From assembly GCA_964401935.1 (NCBI GenBank), contig CAYOAL010000035.1:9823-73822 (forward strand): a DNA stretch of 64,000 bases. Direction: 5' to 3'. Every line of letters starts with the position of its first letter. The stretch's first letter is position 1. The DNA is from JAPYTK01 sp964401935 (GTDB lineage: Bacteria > Myxococcota_A > Polyangia > Polyangiales > Polyangiaceae). The translations under genes and the position numbers were made by a program. The notes below the pieces were generated by a model. That model was not told the origin of the DNA. It ran no database searches and saw only the letters and a program-made list of their open reading frames with translations. Shown here piece after piece: positions 8,166 to 16,348 of the stretch.

Positions 8166-9349
8166 CACCCGTAAGGTCTACGGCGCATGGCACCAGGCGT
8201 CCAACCCGAAGCGGCGCGCACGCCCGCCGCCGCTCCAGACCTGACCGGAGAGCCCCGTCGGGTCGGGTCTTCAGCGCGGGGGGCCCCCGGCTTCTCGAAG
8301 TCCCAGGGGAAGCCGAGCACGGAGCACGGGCCGCCGTGTTGGATCTCACCATCGGCGCCGGTGCCGAGCACGGCCCCCTGTCCGCTCACCATGTCGGCGT
8401 CGAAGGCGAGCTTGGACGCCGCCTGCAAGGCGATCACGCACATCTCTTGATCGCCGATGCCCCACCCCACCACCTCGTTGCGCGGGTTTTCGAAGGCGCA
8501 GGTGAAGCGGAGGCCGCTGGCGCCGACGGCGCCGAGATCGAGCGGCGGCTCGAAGGCCACCCCGAAGTTCTCGCCGTAGCCCTCGTGTCGCATCAACACC
8601 TCGCCGTCGCGCTCCCCGCCCACGATGGCAAGCTCGAGGTAGGCGCCGAGCTCGTGGTAGTGGCCGGTGACGTAGTGGAGCACGTAGTCGAGTGGATCTT
8701 CGAAGATGTCTTCATAGGTCTGCCCGAGCGCGCACTCGGTGGTGAAGGACGACGTGGCCATCGGATCGATGGCCAGATCGCGATACTCGATGCGTGCGGG
8801 GGCCATCTTCGCCTTCACCGCAGACGGCGGGATGGTGGCGAGGGACAAGCGCATGCGGGTGGTGACGTCGGTGCCGGCGGTGTTGAGGAGGTGGCTCGAG
8901 CCGATGACGCGACTGTACGGAGGGATCCGGATCGCGCTCCCGCTGGGGAGCGCCTGGGCCTCGGCCGCCGACTGCGTGCTCAGCGCGAAGAGGTAGCCAC
9001 CGAGGAGGGCAGCGTCGAGCTCGCTGAAGCCTTGCTCGCTGCACGACCACGTGCCGTCGGGGAGGTCGAACTGGTCGTCGGGCACGAAGAACCAGTTGGC
9101 GTGGTGGTAGCCGCCGTCGTTCGACTGGCTCACGCCGTTCACCCACAGCTCCTCGGCGTTGTGGAGGGTCCAGCTCTGACAGGTGTCCTCGTCCTCCACG
9201 CCGGCCGGCACCGTCACGGTGCTCACGGTGTGCTCGATCACACAGGCGTCCACCGCCGGATCGCAGGGGTCGAGCTCGCCCCCTCCCTCCTCACCGCCAC
9301 ACCCCACGAGCGCAGCCAAACCCACGACCCACACGCCACGGCACCACAT
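8165..9349 (-). CDS. PHM-like copper type II monooxygenase-family lipoprotein
   Basis: 394 residues from the ATG at 9349, which gives a compact lipoprotein signal (VVGLAALVGC, lipid on C17). The mature part resembles the two-domain core of peptidylglycine alpha-hydroxylating and dopamine beta-monooxygenases. H82-H83 (GYHHANWF) and H153 (SSHLLN) would be the first copper site. H230-Y-H232 (GHYHELG) and M303 (DQEMC) would be the second, the HxH plus Met arrangement known from PHM. RFTCAFENPRNEV also fits the second domain. The last 35 residues are Arg/Pro-rich and may only reflect read-through towards the next gene. The frame opens further upstream (9427), but that start would bury the lipobox. 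The substrate is unknown. Confidence 0.7.
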   Translation of the reverse strand: MWCRGVWVVGLAALVGCGGEEGGGELDPCDPAVDACVIEHTVSTVTVPAGVEDEDTCQSWTLHNAEELWVNGVSQSNDGGYHHANWFFVPDDQFDLPDGTWSCSEQGFSELDAALLGGYLFALSTQSAAEAQALPSGSAIRIPPYSRVIGSSHLLNTAGTDVTTRMRLSLATIPPSAVKAKMAPARIEYRDLAIDPMATSSFTTECALGQTYEDIFEDPLDYVLHYVTGHYHELGAYLELAIVGGERDGEVLMRHEGYGENFGVAFEPPLDLGAVGASGLRFTCAFENPRNEVVGWGIGDQEMCVIALQAASKLAFDADMVSGQGAVLGTGADGEIQHGGPCSVLGFPWDFEKPGAPRAEDPTRRGSPVRSGAAAGVRAASGWTPGAMRRRPYG

Positions 9350-9428
9350 CCTTCGAGGTGTATCACGACCCGCCTCGCGCCCGAGAGCTCCGGTGCCCGG
9401 TCGCGAGCGAGACGCCGTCTGCGCCACG

Positions 9429-9917
9429 TCAGTTGGCTTGAGCCTGAAAGCTCAGCTGGATCTTGCGCTTGAGCGACGCCATTTCCTTCTGCTCGTTCCA
9501 ACCAACGACAGGCGCTTGGAGCTCGAGCTCGAAGCTCGATCCGTCGGGCGTGATGGCCGCGGTGCCCTCGCCGAAGCGATCGTCGCCGACGGCAATCTTG
9601 GCCTTCAGCCCTGCGTCCGACGCCTCGGAGATCTCGAAGGTTCCCATGACGCCCTCCTGACCCAGCCAGAAGAGGTGCATCTTTTTGTCCTCGTAGAACC
9701 GGATGACCACGCTGTTGGGCGTCGTCGACGCCTTGCTACCTTCCCGGTTGAAGCGGGTCAGCTCCTCGTCATCCACGACCGTGACCTGCGTCATGTCGGC
9801 GTAGTACGGCTTGTTCATCAAGACCTTCTCGGGTCCGCTGCACCCCATCAAGGTCGGGCTCGAGAGGAACGCCACGGCGGCCACGAGCGTGGGGAGGCGG
9901 AACAAAGGCGAGCGCAT
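9429..9917 (-). CDS. Small lipoprotein of unknown function
   Basis: 162 residues. The ATG at 9917 is preceded by AAGGAG eight bases upstream, which decides this start over a GTG three codons earlier. Signal peptide with lipobox LMGC. The mature part is a mixed, polar domain (VVIRFYEDKKMHLFWLGQ, GTFEISEASDAGLKAKI) with the alternating pattern of a small beta-sheet protein. No family recognised. It lies 24 bases downstream of the next gene and is probably cotranscribed with it. Confidence 0.75.
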   Translation of the reverse strand: MRSPLFRLPTLVAAVAFLSSPTLMGCSGPEKVLMNKPYYADMTQVTVVDDEELTRFNREGSKASTTPNSVVIRFYEDKKMHLFWLGQEGVMGTFEISEASDAGLKAKIAVGDDRFGEGTAAITPDGSSFELELQAPVVGWNEQKEMASLKRKIQLSFQAQAN

Positions 9918-9941
9918 GGTGCACACTCCTTGGCCGGATGG

Positions 9942-10337
9942 TCAGGTGCCTTGCTTGCGGACGACGTCGCAGCCGCCGCCCGGCTTCAGCGTCACCTTCG
10001 TGTCGGAGGAGATCCCCTCGCACGCGTGCTGCTTGCCGTTCTTGCGCGTGACGCGAACGTTCCACCGCCGGGGTTTGCCGCTCTCGTCCGTGCAGCTCTG
10101 CCCCGTCTGGATGAGCTTGCGCACCGACTTGCCAGGCTCGATCAAGTCTTCTTGCTCCCAGACGGTGTGCCAGCTCTTGAGACTGCCGAGCTCGCCCTGC
10201 GTGGTGCGAATGTTCCTCTCTAGCCCGTTGAGCACGTAGAGGGTCGCAGTGCAGCCGTCCTCGGCCCCCGCGTCTTCCGTCGCCAACACTGCCACGCCCA
10301 CCAGCGCGTACGCGGCCACCACCGTGAGAACCTTCAT
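9942..10337 (-). CDS. Small secreted protein, unknown function
   Basis: 131 residues from the ATG at 10337. Signal peptide (MKVLTVVAAYALVGVAVLA) probably cleaved after AGA. The mature domain has four cysteines (GCTATLYVLNG, TGQSCTDESG, KQHACEGI, GGCDVVRK) that could form two disulfides, suggesting a small exported beta domain. No family recognised. A -24/-12-like promoter element lies directly upstream with its -12 GC 14 bases before the ATG. It heads a likely two-gene unit with the lipoprotein downstream. Confidence 0.75.
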   Translation of the reverse strand: MKVLTVVAAYALVGVAVLATEDAGAEDGCTATLYVLNGLERNIRTTQGELGSLKSWHTVWEQEDLIEPGKSVRKLIQTGQSCTDESGKPRRWNVRVTRKNGKQHACEGISSDTKVTLKPGGGCDVVRKQGT

Positions 10338-10351
10338 GCGCGCGCAGCGAA

Positions 10352-10366
10352 GCACGCCTCGTGCCG
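10352..10366 (-). promoter_or_regulatory. Candidate sigma-54 (-24/-12) promoter
   Basis: Minus strand: CGGCACG-AGGC-GTGC, compared with TGGCACG-N4-TTGC. The invariant GG and GC pairs are present with correct spacing. The final C is 15 bases from the A of the ATG at 10337, so a transcript starting about 12 bases after the -12 GC would have almost no leader. Similar elements at similar distances precede the genes at 12222, 12706 and 42292. Confidence 0.45.
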
Positions 10367-10684
10367 ATGACCATGGCCGCCAAGCTCTTGATCGAGCGCG
10401 GCGCGGCGGATCGTCGCGATCCCCCCCGCTCGCTCGCGGATCGATTCGTTCCTCTTCGCAAGCGCCACGCGAGCGACGTCTCGTCGTCTTCGGTGCCTCG
10501 ATGGCTGCCTTCTTTCGACGCGAGCCAAGCGACGGTGACTCGACCTGCTGGCACGAACCTTGTAGCGAGCGGGGGGGGCTCGTCTCGCCGTGAACGCACA
10601 GCCACCATGGTGGCGATCAGGTGATGATGGCCATCGGACCCAAAGGGCCATCAGACCACCATGCCCTCAGAATCGAGTAGGCTG
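10356..10684. other. Intergenic region between divergent genes
   Basis: About 330 bases between two outward-facing exported-protein genes. It holds the minus-strand -24/-12-like element at its left end and a plus-strand one at 10549-10563. A plus-strand frame of 87 codons (10361-10624) is open, but its product is Arg/Ser-rich with no recognisable feature, so I do not call it a gene. Confidence 0.5.
10549..10563 (+). promoter_or_regulatory. Candidate sigma-54-like element
   Basis: TGGCACG-AACC-TTGT. The -24 half is a perfect consensus match; the -12 half has T in place of the final C. It lies about 120 bases upstream of the lipoprotein start at 10685, on the same strand. Confidence 0.3.
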
Positions 10685-11974
10685 ATGACGACGATGCGTT
10701 CGTGGACGACCCTCCCCTTCGCGTTCGTGTTCGCGTGTGCGGCCGTCGCGGCGTGCGTGCTCGATCTGAACGGGCTGACCGCCGGCAGCGGCGGCTCGGT
10801 CGGGAGCGCAGGCGACGCGGGCGTCGGCGGAGATGGCGGGAAGGGTGGCGTCGGCGGCAGCGCTGGAGGGGAGAGCACCGCAGGAGGAGGCGGCGACGGC
10901 GGGGGCGGAAGCGGAAGCGGTGGCGAGGGCGGCGGCGGGGGGATGCCCGGCGCCACGATCACCGTCACGACGGTCGACGCGTTCTGTGCCGACGGACGGG
11001 CCCTCCACGGGCGCAACTGGCGCGAGGCGAACGACGTGGTGTTGCAGATCTCCTGCTCGTCCACCCCCGACTGCGCCGCCGGCTTCTCGCTCGCCGCGCT
11101 CGGGACCGAGCCGGACTGCGCGGGGATCGAGCTCGCCCAACAGAGCGGCTGCCCCACCGGCGTCACCGCGGCCCTCAAGGAGGTGTGGTTCTTCGGCGCT
11201 CGCCACGACCCCGCGGGGATCGAGGCCTTCGAAGCGCTCCCCACCGAGCCGCCGCTCACCATGAGCTTCCCGGGCCAACGGGTCGTCGCGTTGACCGGCG
11301 GGGAGGGCGGCGGTCTTACCTACGTGTTGGGGCCGGAAGGTGGCGGTGGGCCCACCGAGCTCTGGCGCGCGGGCGAGGGCACGCCGTTCGCCGCGTGGTC
11401 CCTCTACGAGGTGCTCGATCTCGACGGCTACTTCGTCGTGGGCTTCGAGCGCGCCAACCCGGTGCTGGTGATGGCTGCGCTGCCGCCGAGCCTCGAGCCC
11501 GAGCACAGCTGGGCGCTCGTGGGCTGCGAGACGCCGCTCCGCGTGGAGCACCATCGCCGCTGGGAGGCGCTCCCCGCCAAGTGGGTGTTCCAGGATCGAG
11601 TCGTCGCGGCGTGCACCAGCGCGTCGGGGGCGATCGTCTATGCCACCGAGCCCCTCGCCCTCGCGACATCCTTGCGCACCTTGGCGTTGCCGTCCGACGT
11701 GCACCCGACCGCCATGGCGCTCGACCGCACCGGCGACCACCTCTTCGTGTGGGATGACGCCGGGACCCTTCTGTCGCTGAACGTGATCAGCATGACCGTC
11801 ACGGGCCGATGGACCCTCGGCCCGAGCTACGCCGGCGCTGCTTTGGTGCGGCTCGCGGAGAGCGACGAGCTGGTGCTCGGCGGCCCCGCCGTGGGACAGC
11901 TCACGCTGATTCAGCCCCAGAGCGCGCCGTCTCGCTGCCCGGGGGCCACGCAGGTGGTCCTCGCGAGCGAATGA
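10685..11974 (+). CDS. Lipoprotein with Gly-rich linker, unknown function
   Basis: 429 residues from the ATG at 10685 (an ATG three codons later is equally possible). Lipobox VAAC, followed by VLDLNG and then a long Gly/Ser/Ala linker (about 30-85), a layout common in polyangial surface lipoproteins. The folded part has cysteines in SCSSTPDCAAGF, and later stretches such as HPTAMALDRTGDHLFVWD that resemble single blades of a beta-propeller. A propeller or binding domain on a flexible tether at the cell surface is therefore possible. No catalytic motif is visible. The gene stands alone between divergent and same-strand neighbours. Confidence 0.75.
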   Translation: MTTMRSWTTLPFAFVFACAAVAACVLDLNGLTAGSGGSVGSAGDAGVGGDGGKGGVGGSAGGESTAGGGGDGGGGSGSGGEGGGGGMPGATITVTTVDAFCADGRALHGRNWREANDVVLQISCSSTPDCAAGFSLAALGTEPDCAGIELAQQSGCPTGVTAALKEVWFFGARHDPAGIEAFEALPTEPPLTMSFPGQRVVALTGGEGGGLTYVLGPEGGGGPTELWRAGEGTPFAAWSLYEVLDLDGYFVVGFERANPVLVMAALPPSLEPEHSWALVGCETPLRVEHHRRWEALPAKWVFQDRVVAACTSASGAIVYATEPLALATSLRTLALPSDVHPTAMALDRTGDHLFVWDDAGTLLSLNVISMTVTGRWTLGPSYAGAALVRLAESDELVLGGPAVGQLTLIQPQSAPSRCPGATQVVLASE

Positions 11975-12025
11975 GCCCGGCACTCGATCGCCGCGGACGC
12001 TCTTGGCGTCTGCGCGCTGGCGAAG

Positions 12026-12085
12026 GCGTCGGACCTCGCGCGATCGATGAGCGAAGCGTCGGACCTCGCGCGATCGATGAGCGAA
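12026..12085. repeat. 30-bp perfect tandem repeat (2 copies)
   Basis: Two identical 30-base units lie head to tail. Each begins GCGTCGGACCTCGCG and contains CGATCGATGAG. The repeat is in the noncoding stretch between the lipoprotein gene and the next membrane-protein gene. There are only two units and no spacer, so it is not a CRISPR. Its role is unknown. Confidence 0.85.
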
Positions 12086-12192
12086 GCGCACGAACACGCG
12101 CGAGCGAGGGCAGCTCGCCGACACGCGTGAGCGTGCCGCCCGCGCGGATCCCTTCGATCCCTCCGCGCGCGTGATGTTCGCTGCATGGCCCG

Positions 12193-12207
12193 TGGCACGA
12201 GCGGTGC
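12193..12207 (+). promoter_or_regulatory. Candidate sigma-54 (-24/-12) promoter
   Basis: TGGCACG-AGCG-GTGC matches the -24/-12 consensus except for the first T of the -12 half. The final C is 15 bases before the A of the ATG at 12222, so the transcript would be nearly leaderless. Confidence 0.45.
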
Positions 12208-12221
12208 ACAGGCGCCGGACC

Positions 12222-12563
12222 ATGCACGGCCCCACGCCCCCCCTACCGGCACCGACCAAGCCATCTGCCGCGAGCGTCATCATGATGATCGTCGGCGGCC
12301 TCTGCCTCTTCGTCGCCCTAGTCTCCCTCCTCGCCGGCCGCGCCCTGTGGCAGGAGGGCATCGAGCTCCGTGAGAGGGTCGACAAGTCGAACGCCCCAAC
12401 CGGTCGCGGCCAGTACCTCACCGAGCGCGAGCGCAGAGAGATCATGGACGACGCCGTCGACGCGGAGGGGGACGCGAAGGTGCGCTTCCTCGGCGGCGGC
12501 GTCGCCACGGCCTTCGGCGTCACGCTGCTCGGCGTCGGCCTCAAGCGCCGCAAGTCCCCCTGA
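12222..12563 (+). CDS. Small two-helix membrane protein, unknown function
   Basis: 113 residues from the ATG at 12222. The frame is open further upstream, but the candidate promoter lies there. Pro-rich start, then two membrane helices (about 19-42, VIMMIVGGLCLFVALVSLL; and about 87-106, GGGVATAFGVTLLGVGL) separated by a charged loop (LTERERREIMDDAVDAEGDAK). It ends KRRKSP, which suggests a cytoplasmic C-terminus. No family recognised. Confidence 0.65.
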   Translation: MHGPTPPLPAPTKPSAASVIMMIVGGLCLFVALVSLLAGRALWQEGIELRERVDKSNAPTGRGQYLTERERREIMDDAVDAEGDAKVRFLGGGVATAFGVTLLGVGLKRRKSP

Positions 12564-12677
12564 CCCGCCGCGTTCGTTGGACCTCGATCCCCATGGCGAC
12601 CCCCGCGAGCGGATCCGGAGGATCCGAAGGTGCGGTCTCGCTCACGTCGTTACGCGCCGTTGGGGATCGCGACCGCG

Positions 12678-12692
12678 TGGCACGGTGTCTGC
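12678..12692 (+). promoter_or_regulatory. Candidate sigma-54 (-24/-12) promoter
   Basis: TGGCACG-GTGT-CTGC matches the -24/-12 consensus except for the first T of the -12 half. The final C is 14 bases before the A of the ATG at 12706. Confidence 0.45.
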
Positions 12693-12705
12693 AGCTGCGC
12701 GACCC

Positions 12706-13920
12706 ATGCGGTACTGGCTCCCGGGCCTCCTCCTCGCGATCTTCGTAGCCCCCGCCGGGTGCAACACCTCGAGCGGCGCCGATCGCGACGACTCCAAGGA
12801 GACCTCCGAAAAGAAGACGAAGAAGAAGAAAAAGCAGAAGAAGGGCGACGAGGCGGCCGGCGAGAAGACCTCGCTCACCGAGCAAGAGATCAGCGCCGCG
12901 TGCAAACGAGAGATCGACAAGAAGCTCGACGACACGTCGAGCGAGGCGGACTGCAGGGCGGACTATGCGAAGGCGTGGAGCGAACCCAACCGTTGGGACG
13001 ACCTCGACGACGTCAAGGTGGCCGTCGGTCGACACGCGTGCGCCATGGACGCGTCTTCTTCGGCCTCGTTCGGCTCATGCATGGGGAAGGTGTACGCCGG
13101 AGCCAAGCTCGTCGATGGGCAAGAGCTTGCGCTCCGCACACCCGTGTACCCCAAGCGCCTCGGCTCGTGCCGGGCGTGGGTCGAGCGGCCCGGGTTCAAG
13201 ACGCAGCTGCTCCTTGGCTACCAGAGCACCTGCACAGTGGATGGCAAGGACCACCTTAGGCTCGAGGCTTCGGGCGTCACCGCGCTGTGGCTCGGCGACC
13301 GGCCCATCTCGTTCGGTGGCGACAACTCCTCGCTGAGCGTCCCGCTCGACGACCTGCGGGCCGGCGTCGTCTTCACCGACGTCGACCGCAACCACGACAG
13401 CCCGTTCGCGGTGCCCTTGAAGGTGACGAACGGCGACGGGGAGTGGTCGGGCTTCCTGTTCCTCGGCCAGGAGCTCTTGGCGTCGCAGTTGTTGAGCTCC
13501 CCCCAAAAAGGCCTGCTCCTCCCGGGGGAGGACCCCGGAGGCCCCGTTCTATCGACCCACCTCATCCTCGGCTCGTCCAGCTACCGCTCACAGTATCAGG
13601 TCGTCGGAACCGGCAAGACCCTGCGCGACGTGGGCAAGATCGCGCTCATCGAAGACACGCGGCGCGTGCTCGACACGTGCCACTACCGCGACGGCTCGGG
13701 CAAGACGCACTCGGTCACGCTCACCGCGGTCGACGCGAAGGTCACCATCATCGAACGCAAGTCGGGGCGCCGCCTGGCGAGCACGCTCGTCAAGGCGCCG
13801 GGCAGCCTCTCCTGCAGGGGTTCTGTGAGCAAAGACGATATGCACAAGAACACCACCCTGCACCTGCCGAACAAGGGCGTCGAGATCGCGACATGGGCCA
13901 AAGCAGAGCTGGCGAAGTAG
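12706..13920 (+). CDS. Lipoprotein with Lys-rich linker, unknown function
   Basis: 404 residues from the ATG at 12706. Lipobox PAGC (MRYWLPGLLLAIFVAPAGC) followed by a short, very basic linker (KKTKKKKKQKKGDE) that could bind nucleic acid, LPS or peptidoglycan. The rest is soluble with scattered cysteines (SAACKRE, EADCRADY, RHACAMD, SCMGK, GSCRAWVE, TCTVDG, DTCHYRDG, SCRGS). The early spacing suggests a helical Cys-containing domain, followed by beta-rich repeats. The frame stays open 336 bases upstream, but only this start gives a signal peptide. Function unknown. Confidence 0.75.
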   Translation: MRYWLPGLLLAIFVAPAGCNTSSGADRDDSKETSEKKTKKKKKQKKGDEAAGEKTSLTEQEISAACKREIDKKLDDTSSEADCRADYAKAWSEPNRWDDLDDVKVAVGRHACAMDASSSASFGSCMGKVYAGAKLVDGQELALRTPVYPKRLGSCRAWVERPGFKTQLLLGYQSTCTVDGKDHLRLEASGVTALWLGDRPISFGGDNSSLSVPLDDLRAGVVFTDVDRNHDSPFAVPLKVTNGDGEWSGFLFLGQELLASQLLSSPQKGLLLPGEDPGGPVLSTHLILGSSSYRSQYQVVGTGKTLRDVGKIALIEDTRRVLDTCHYRDGSGKTHSVTLTAVDAKVTIIERKSGRRLASTLVKAPGSLSCRGSVSKDDMHKNTTLHLPNKGVEIATWAKAELAK

Positions 13921-13934
13921 CGCTCGTCGGCCCG

Positions 13935-14804
13935 TCAGAACGGCAACGTCAAGCCGAGCGCGGCGTGGGTCGGCGTCACGACGACGTCGATGGGCGCGCG
14001 AGCGGTGACGTCGTGATCGAGGTTGGCGAGCACGGTGACCACGACGCCGGCGGCGAGGGCGGCGAGGCCGACGCCGCCGGCGACGTTGCCGATGATCAGA
14101 TCGCGCTCGATGGGCGCGACGTCGCTCGGCTCGCACCGGGGCGCGCACGACTCGCTGAGCTCATCGAAGCGACGCACCGCCTCGCTCGCAAACACGGCGA
14201 AGAGCACGCCTCCGGTGAGCGCCACGCCCCCGAGGATCCAGCCGGCGACGGGGACGTGGAACCCCGCCGCCTCGAGCGCGGCAGACGGCTCGCTCGGTGG
14301 CGACGGCGCAGGAGCAGGCAGCGCTTCGCGCGCCGCCTCGGGGCGCTCGAACCGCCTCTCGATGACACGCAGCTTCTCGCCAGCGCGCACGATGACACGT
14401 GTCTCGTGGCGCTGCCCACGCCAGCGCCACACGATCACGTGAGGCCCGGGGTCGAGCTCGTAAGGTCGACCGTCGTGGGGGACGGCGACGCCATCGACGG
14501 CGGTGACCGCATCGACGAGGTCCTCCCCAGCCTCGTTTTGAGCGCGGGTGATGATCGACGGCATCAAGGCGTCGACGTCCTCGTGCCACCCAGCACAGTC
14601 CTTGCGAATGACGGCCGGGCACGTCTCCGCCGCGCAGCGCGAGAATCCACGGCGGGCTTCGATCAGCCGTCCGCCGTCACGAAGGGCCTGCGACTGCTCG
14701 GCCGCGTCGATGCAGACGTCGACCTCTTCGTCGGCGCTAGCAGCGCTCGCCGTGGTGAGCGCACCGAGCAGGATGCCAACGAAAGGCCTCACGAGGCGCC
14801 TCAT
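13935..14804 (-). CDS. PEGA-like secreted/membrane protein linked to the kinase
   Basis: 289 residues. A signal peptide (VRPFVGILLGALTTASAASA) is followed by a small helical region with cysteines (VDVCIDAAEQSQALRDGGR, SRCAAETC, RKDCAGW). A PEGA-like domain comes next (about 105-155, YELDPGPHVIVWRWRGQRHETR). After a Pro linker there are two membrane helices (about 185-210 and 235-262). It ends with phenylalanine. Proteins of this make-up are common beside Ser/Thr kinases in Polyangia. Its ATG overlaps the kinase stop (ATGA), so it is very likely coexpressed. It may present or sense cell-wall or surface ligands; this is inference. Confidence 0.7.
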   Translation of the reverse strand: MRRLVRPFVGILLGALTTASAASADEEVDVCIDAAEQSQALRDGGRLIEARRGFSRCAAETCPAVIRKDCAGWHEDVDALMPSIITRAQNEAGEDLVDAVTAVDGVAVPHDGRPYELDPGPHVIVWRWRGQRHETRVIVRAGEKLRVIERRFERPEAAREALPAPAPSPPSEPSAALEAAGFHVPVAGWILGGVALTGGVLFAVFASEAVRRFDELSESCAPRCEPSDVAPIERDLIIGNVAGGVGLAALAAGVVVTVLANLDHDVTARAPIDVVVTPTHAALGLTLPF

Positions 14805-16348
14805 GGAAAACAGCCGCGATGATAGCGCCGGCGCCCGTTCTCATCCAACGTGAAGGGCGGATCGCAAGCGCTCGTGGACGCTGCCGGCAGAGCGGGGAGA
14901 GCCCTCGTCCTCGGCGCGGGGAGCGCGCGCCCTTGCGGCCGCTCACCGTCGTCCAACCGCACCAGCTCGTCGGGAGGGAGGCGCTCCTCGGAGTGACGCA
15001 CGGCGGCGGCGGCCTCGTGCGAGGACGCCGCGGGCTCGACGTCGGTGGCCTCCGCTGCGGCAGAGGAGCCCAAGTCGCCCTCCTCGCCAGCGAGGGGATC
15101 GGCGAGCACCCGCTCCGGCTCGGTCCACGCGACCACCCCAAGGCCCGCGACAAACAGGCACAGCCCGCCCAAGGCCAGCCAGCGCGTGGGCGGTTCGGCC
15201 CGCGACGACACCTCGAGGGTCGGCGACGACGGCTCGCGGTCGGGGACGAAGTCGTCCGAGCCGGGCGAGTCGTCCGAGCCGAGCGAGTTCGAGCCGAGCG
15301 AGTCGTCCGAGCCGAGCGCGTCGATCGCGGCGATGGTGCGACGACGCGCCTCGATGGCCTCCCCGCAACACGCGACGACGTGCTGCGCCACCGCAGCCGG
15401 CGGCCCTGGCGCGAGGGCGGCGAGCAGCGCCCGCTCCATGGCGGGAGCGTCGGGATAGCGCGCGGCGGGGTTTCGTTCGAGCGCGCGCATCACCACGCCA
15501 TCGAGCGCGTCGGGGAGGTCGGCGACCGCCACCCCGGGGCGCGCGACCGGCAGCTCGAGCACGCGTGTCGCGGTGGACTGTCCGGCTTGTCGCTCGAAGA
15601 GGCAGCGACCGGTGAGGCACTCCCACAACATCACGCCCACCGCGTACACGTCGGCGCGCCGATCGAGCGGCTCGGCGTAGAGCTGCTCCGGCGCCATGTA
15701 GGCCACCTTTCCTCTCACCTCGTCGCGATCCATCACCGCTGCCGTCGACTGCGCGACCGTCGCGATGCCGAAGTCGAGCACGCGGGCAACCCCGTCCACC
15801 CCCACGAGCACATTCTGCGGTGACACGTCGCGGTGCACGAGCTCGAGCGAGCGCCCGTGTTCATCGGTGGCCTCGTGGGCAGCGTGCAGGCCTCGCAGCA
15901 CGTCGACGGCGATGGCGGTGGCGACAGGAGCAGGCATCGGCGCACGGCGCACCGCGAGCAGCCGCGCGAGAGATTCGCCGAGCACGTGCTCCATCACGAG
16001 GAGCAGCTCCCCCTCGCAGACCACCGCGTCGAGGGTGGTCACGACGTTGGGGTGATGGATCCGCGACGCGATGCGCGCCTCGTCGACGAAGCGGGAGGCG
16101 AACGCGTCCGACGCCGCGTAGGACGCGTGCAAGCGCTTGATCGCGACGGTGCGGCGGAAGCCAGCCGCGCCATGGAGGCGCCCGAGGTGCACGGTGGCCA
16201 TGCCGCCGCTGCCGATGGCGCCGAAGATGTCGTAGCGTCCGACGCGGGACAAAAGGCGCGCGCTCTCGGCGGTGCGCGGGCTCTCCGCCGCGAAGCCGTC
16301 GGAGCCGCTCGGAGGTTCGACGGGGCCTCGAGGCTGGGAGGCGGTCAC
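14801..16348 (-). CDS. Transmembrane Ser/Thr protein kinase (Hanks type)
   Basis: 515 residues from a GTG that overlaps the upstream stop codon (GTGA). The kinase domain (about 38-310) is complete: Gly loop GSGGMATVH, ATP lysine K71 in VAIKRL, catalytic HRDVSPQN (H172-D174), metal-binding DFG (192-194), and APEQ in the P+1 region. A Ser/Asp/Gly repeat linker follows (LGSDDSLGSNSLGSDDSPG). One membrane helix comes next (WLALGGLCLFVAGLGVVAW), then an acidic Pro-rich outer tail ending in a short Cys pair. Sandwiched between the FHA/sigma-54 activator and a PEGA-like protein, so phosphorylation of the FHA partner is a natural guess. Confidence 0.93.
   Translation of the reverse strand: MTASQPRGPVEPPSGSDGFAAESPRTAESARLLSRVGRYDIFGAIGSGGMATVHLGRLHGAAGFRRTVAIKRLHASYAASDAFASRFVDEARIASRIHHPNVVTTLDAVVCEGELLLVMEHVLGESLARLLAVRRAPMPAPVATAIAVDVLRGLHAAHEATDEHGRSLELVHRDVSPQNVLVGVDGVARVLDFGIATVAQSTAAVMDRDEVRGKVAYMAPEQLYAEPLDRRADVYAVGVMLWECLTGRCLFERQAGQSTATRVLELPVARPGVAVADLPDALDGVVMRALERNPAARYPDAPAMERALLAALAPGPPAAVAQHVVACCGEAIEARRRTIAAIDALGSDDSLGSNSLGSDDSPGSDDFVPDREPSSPTLEVSSRAEPPTRWLALGGLCLFVAGLGVVAWTEPERVLADPLAGEEGDLGSSAAAEATDVEPAASSHEAAAAVRHSEERLPPDELVRLDDGERPQGRALPAPRTRALPALPAASTSACDPPFTLDENGRRRYHRGCFP
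15251..15319. repeat. Imperfect 18-bp tandem repeat inside the kinase gene
   Basis: Four head-to-tail units of about 18 bases (GTCGTCCGAGCCGAGCGA on the plus strand; the third is 15 bases). They encode the Ser-Asp-Gly-rich juxtamembrane linker of the kinase. All unit lengths are multiples of three, so the repeat number can change without shifting the frame. Confidence 0.8.

Noticed and set aside
10361..10624. 87-codon plus-strand frame in the gap between divergent genes
   Set aside because: No ribosome site, no recognisable sequence, Arg/Ser-rich composition.
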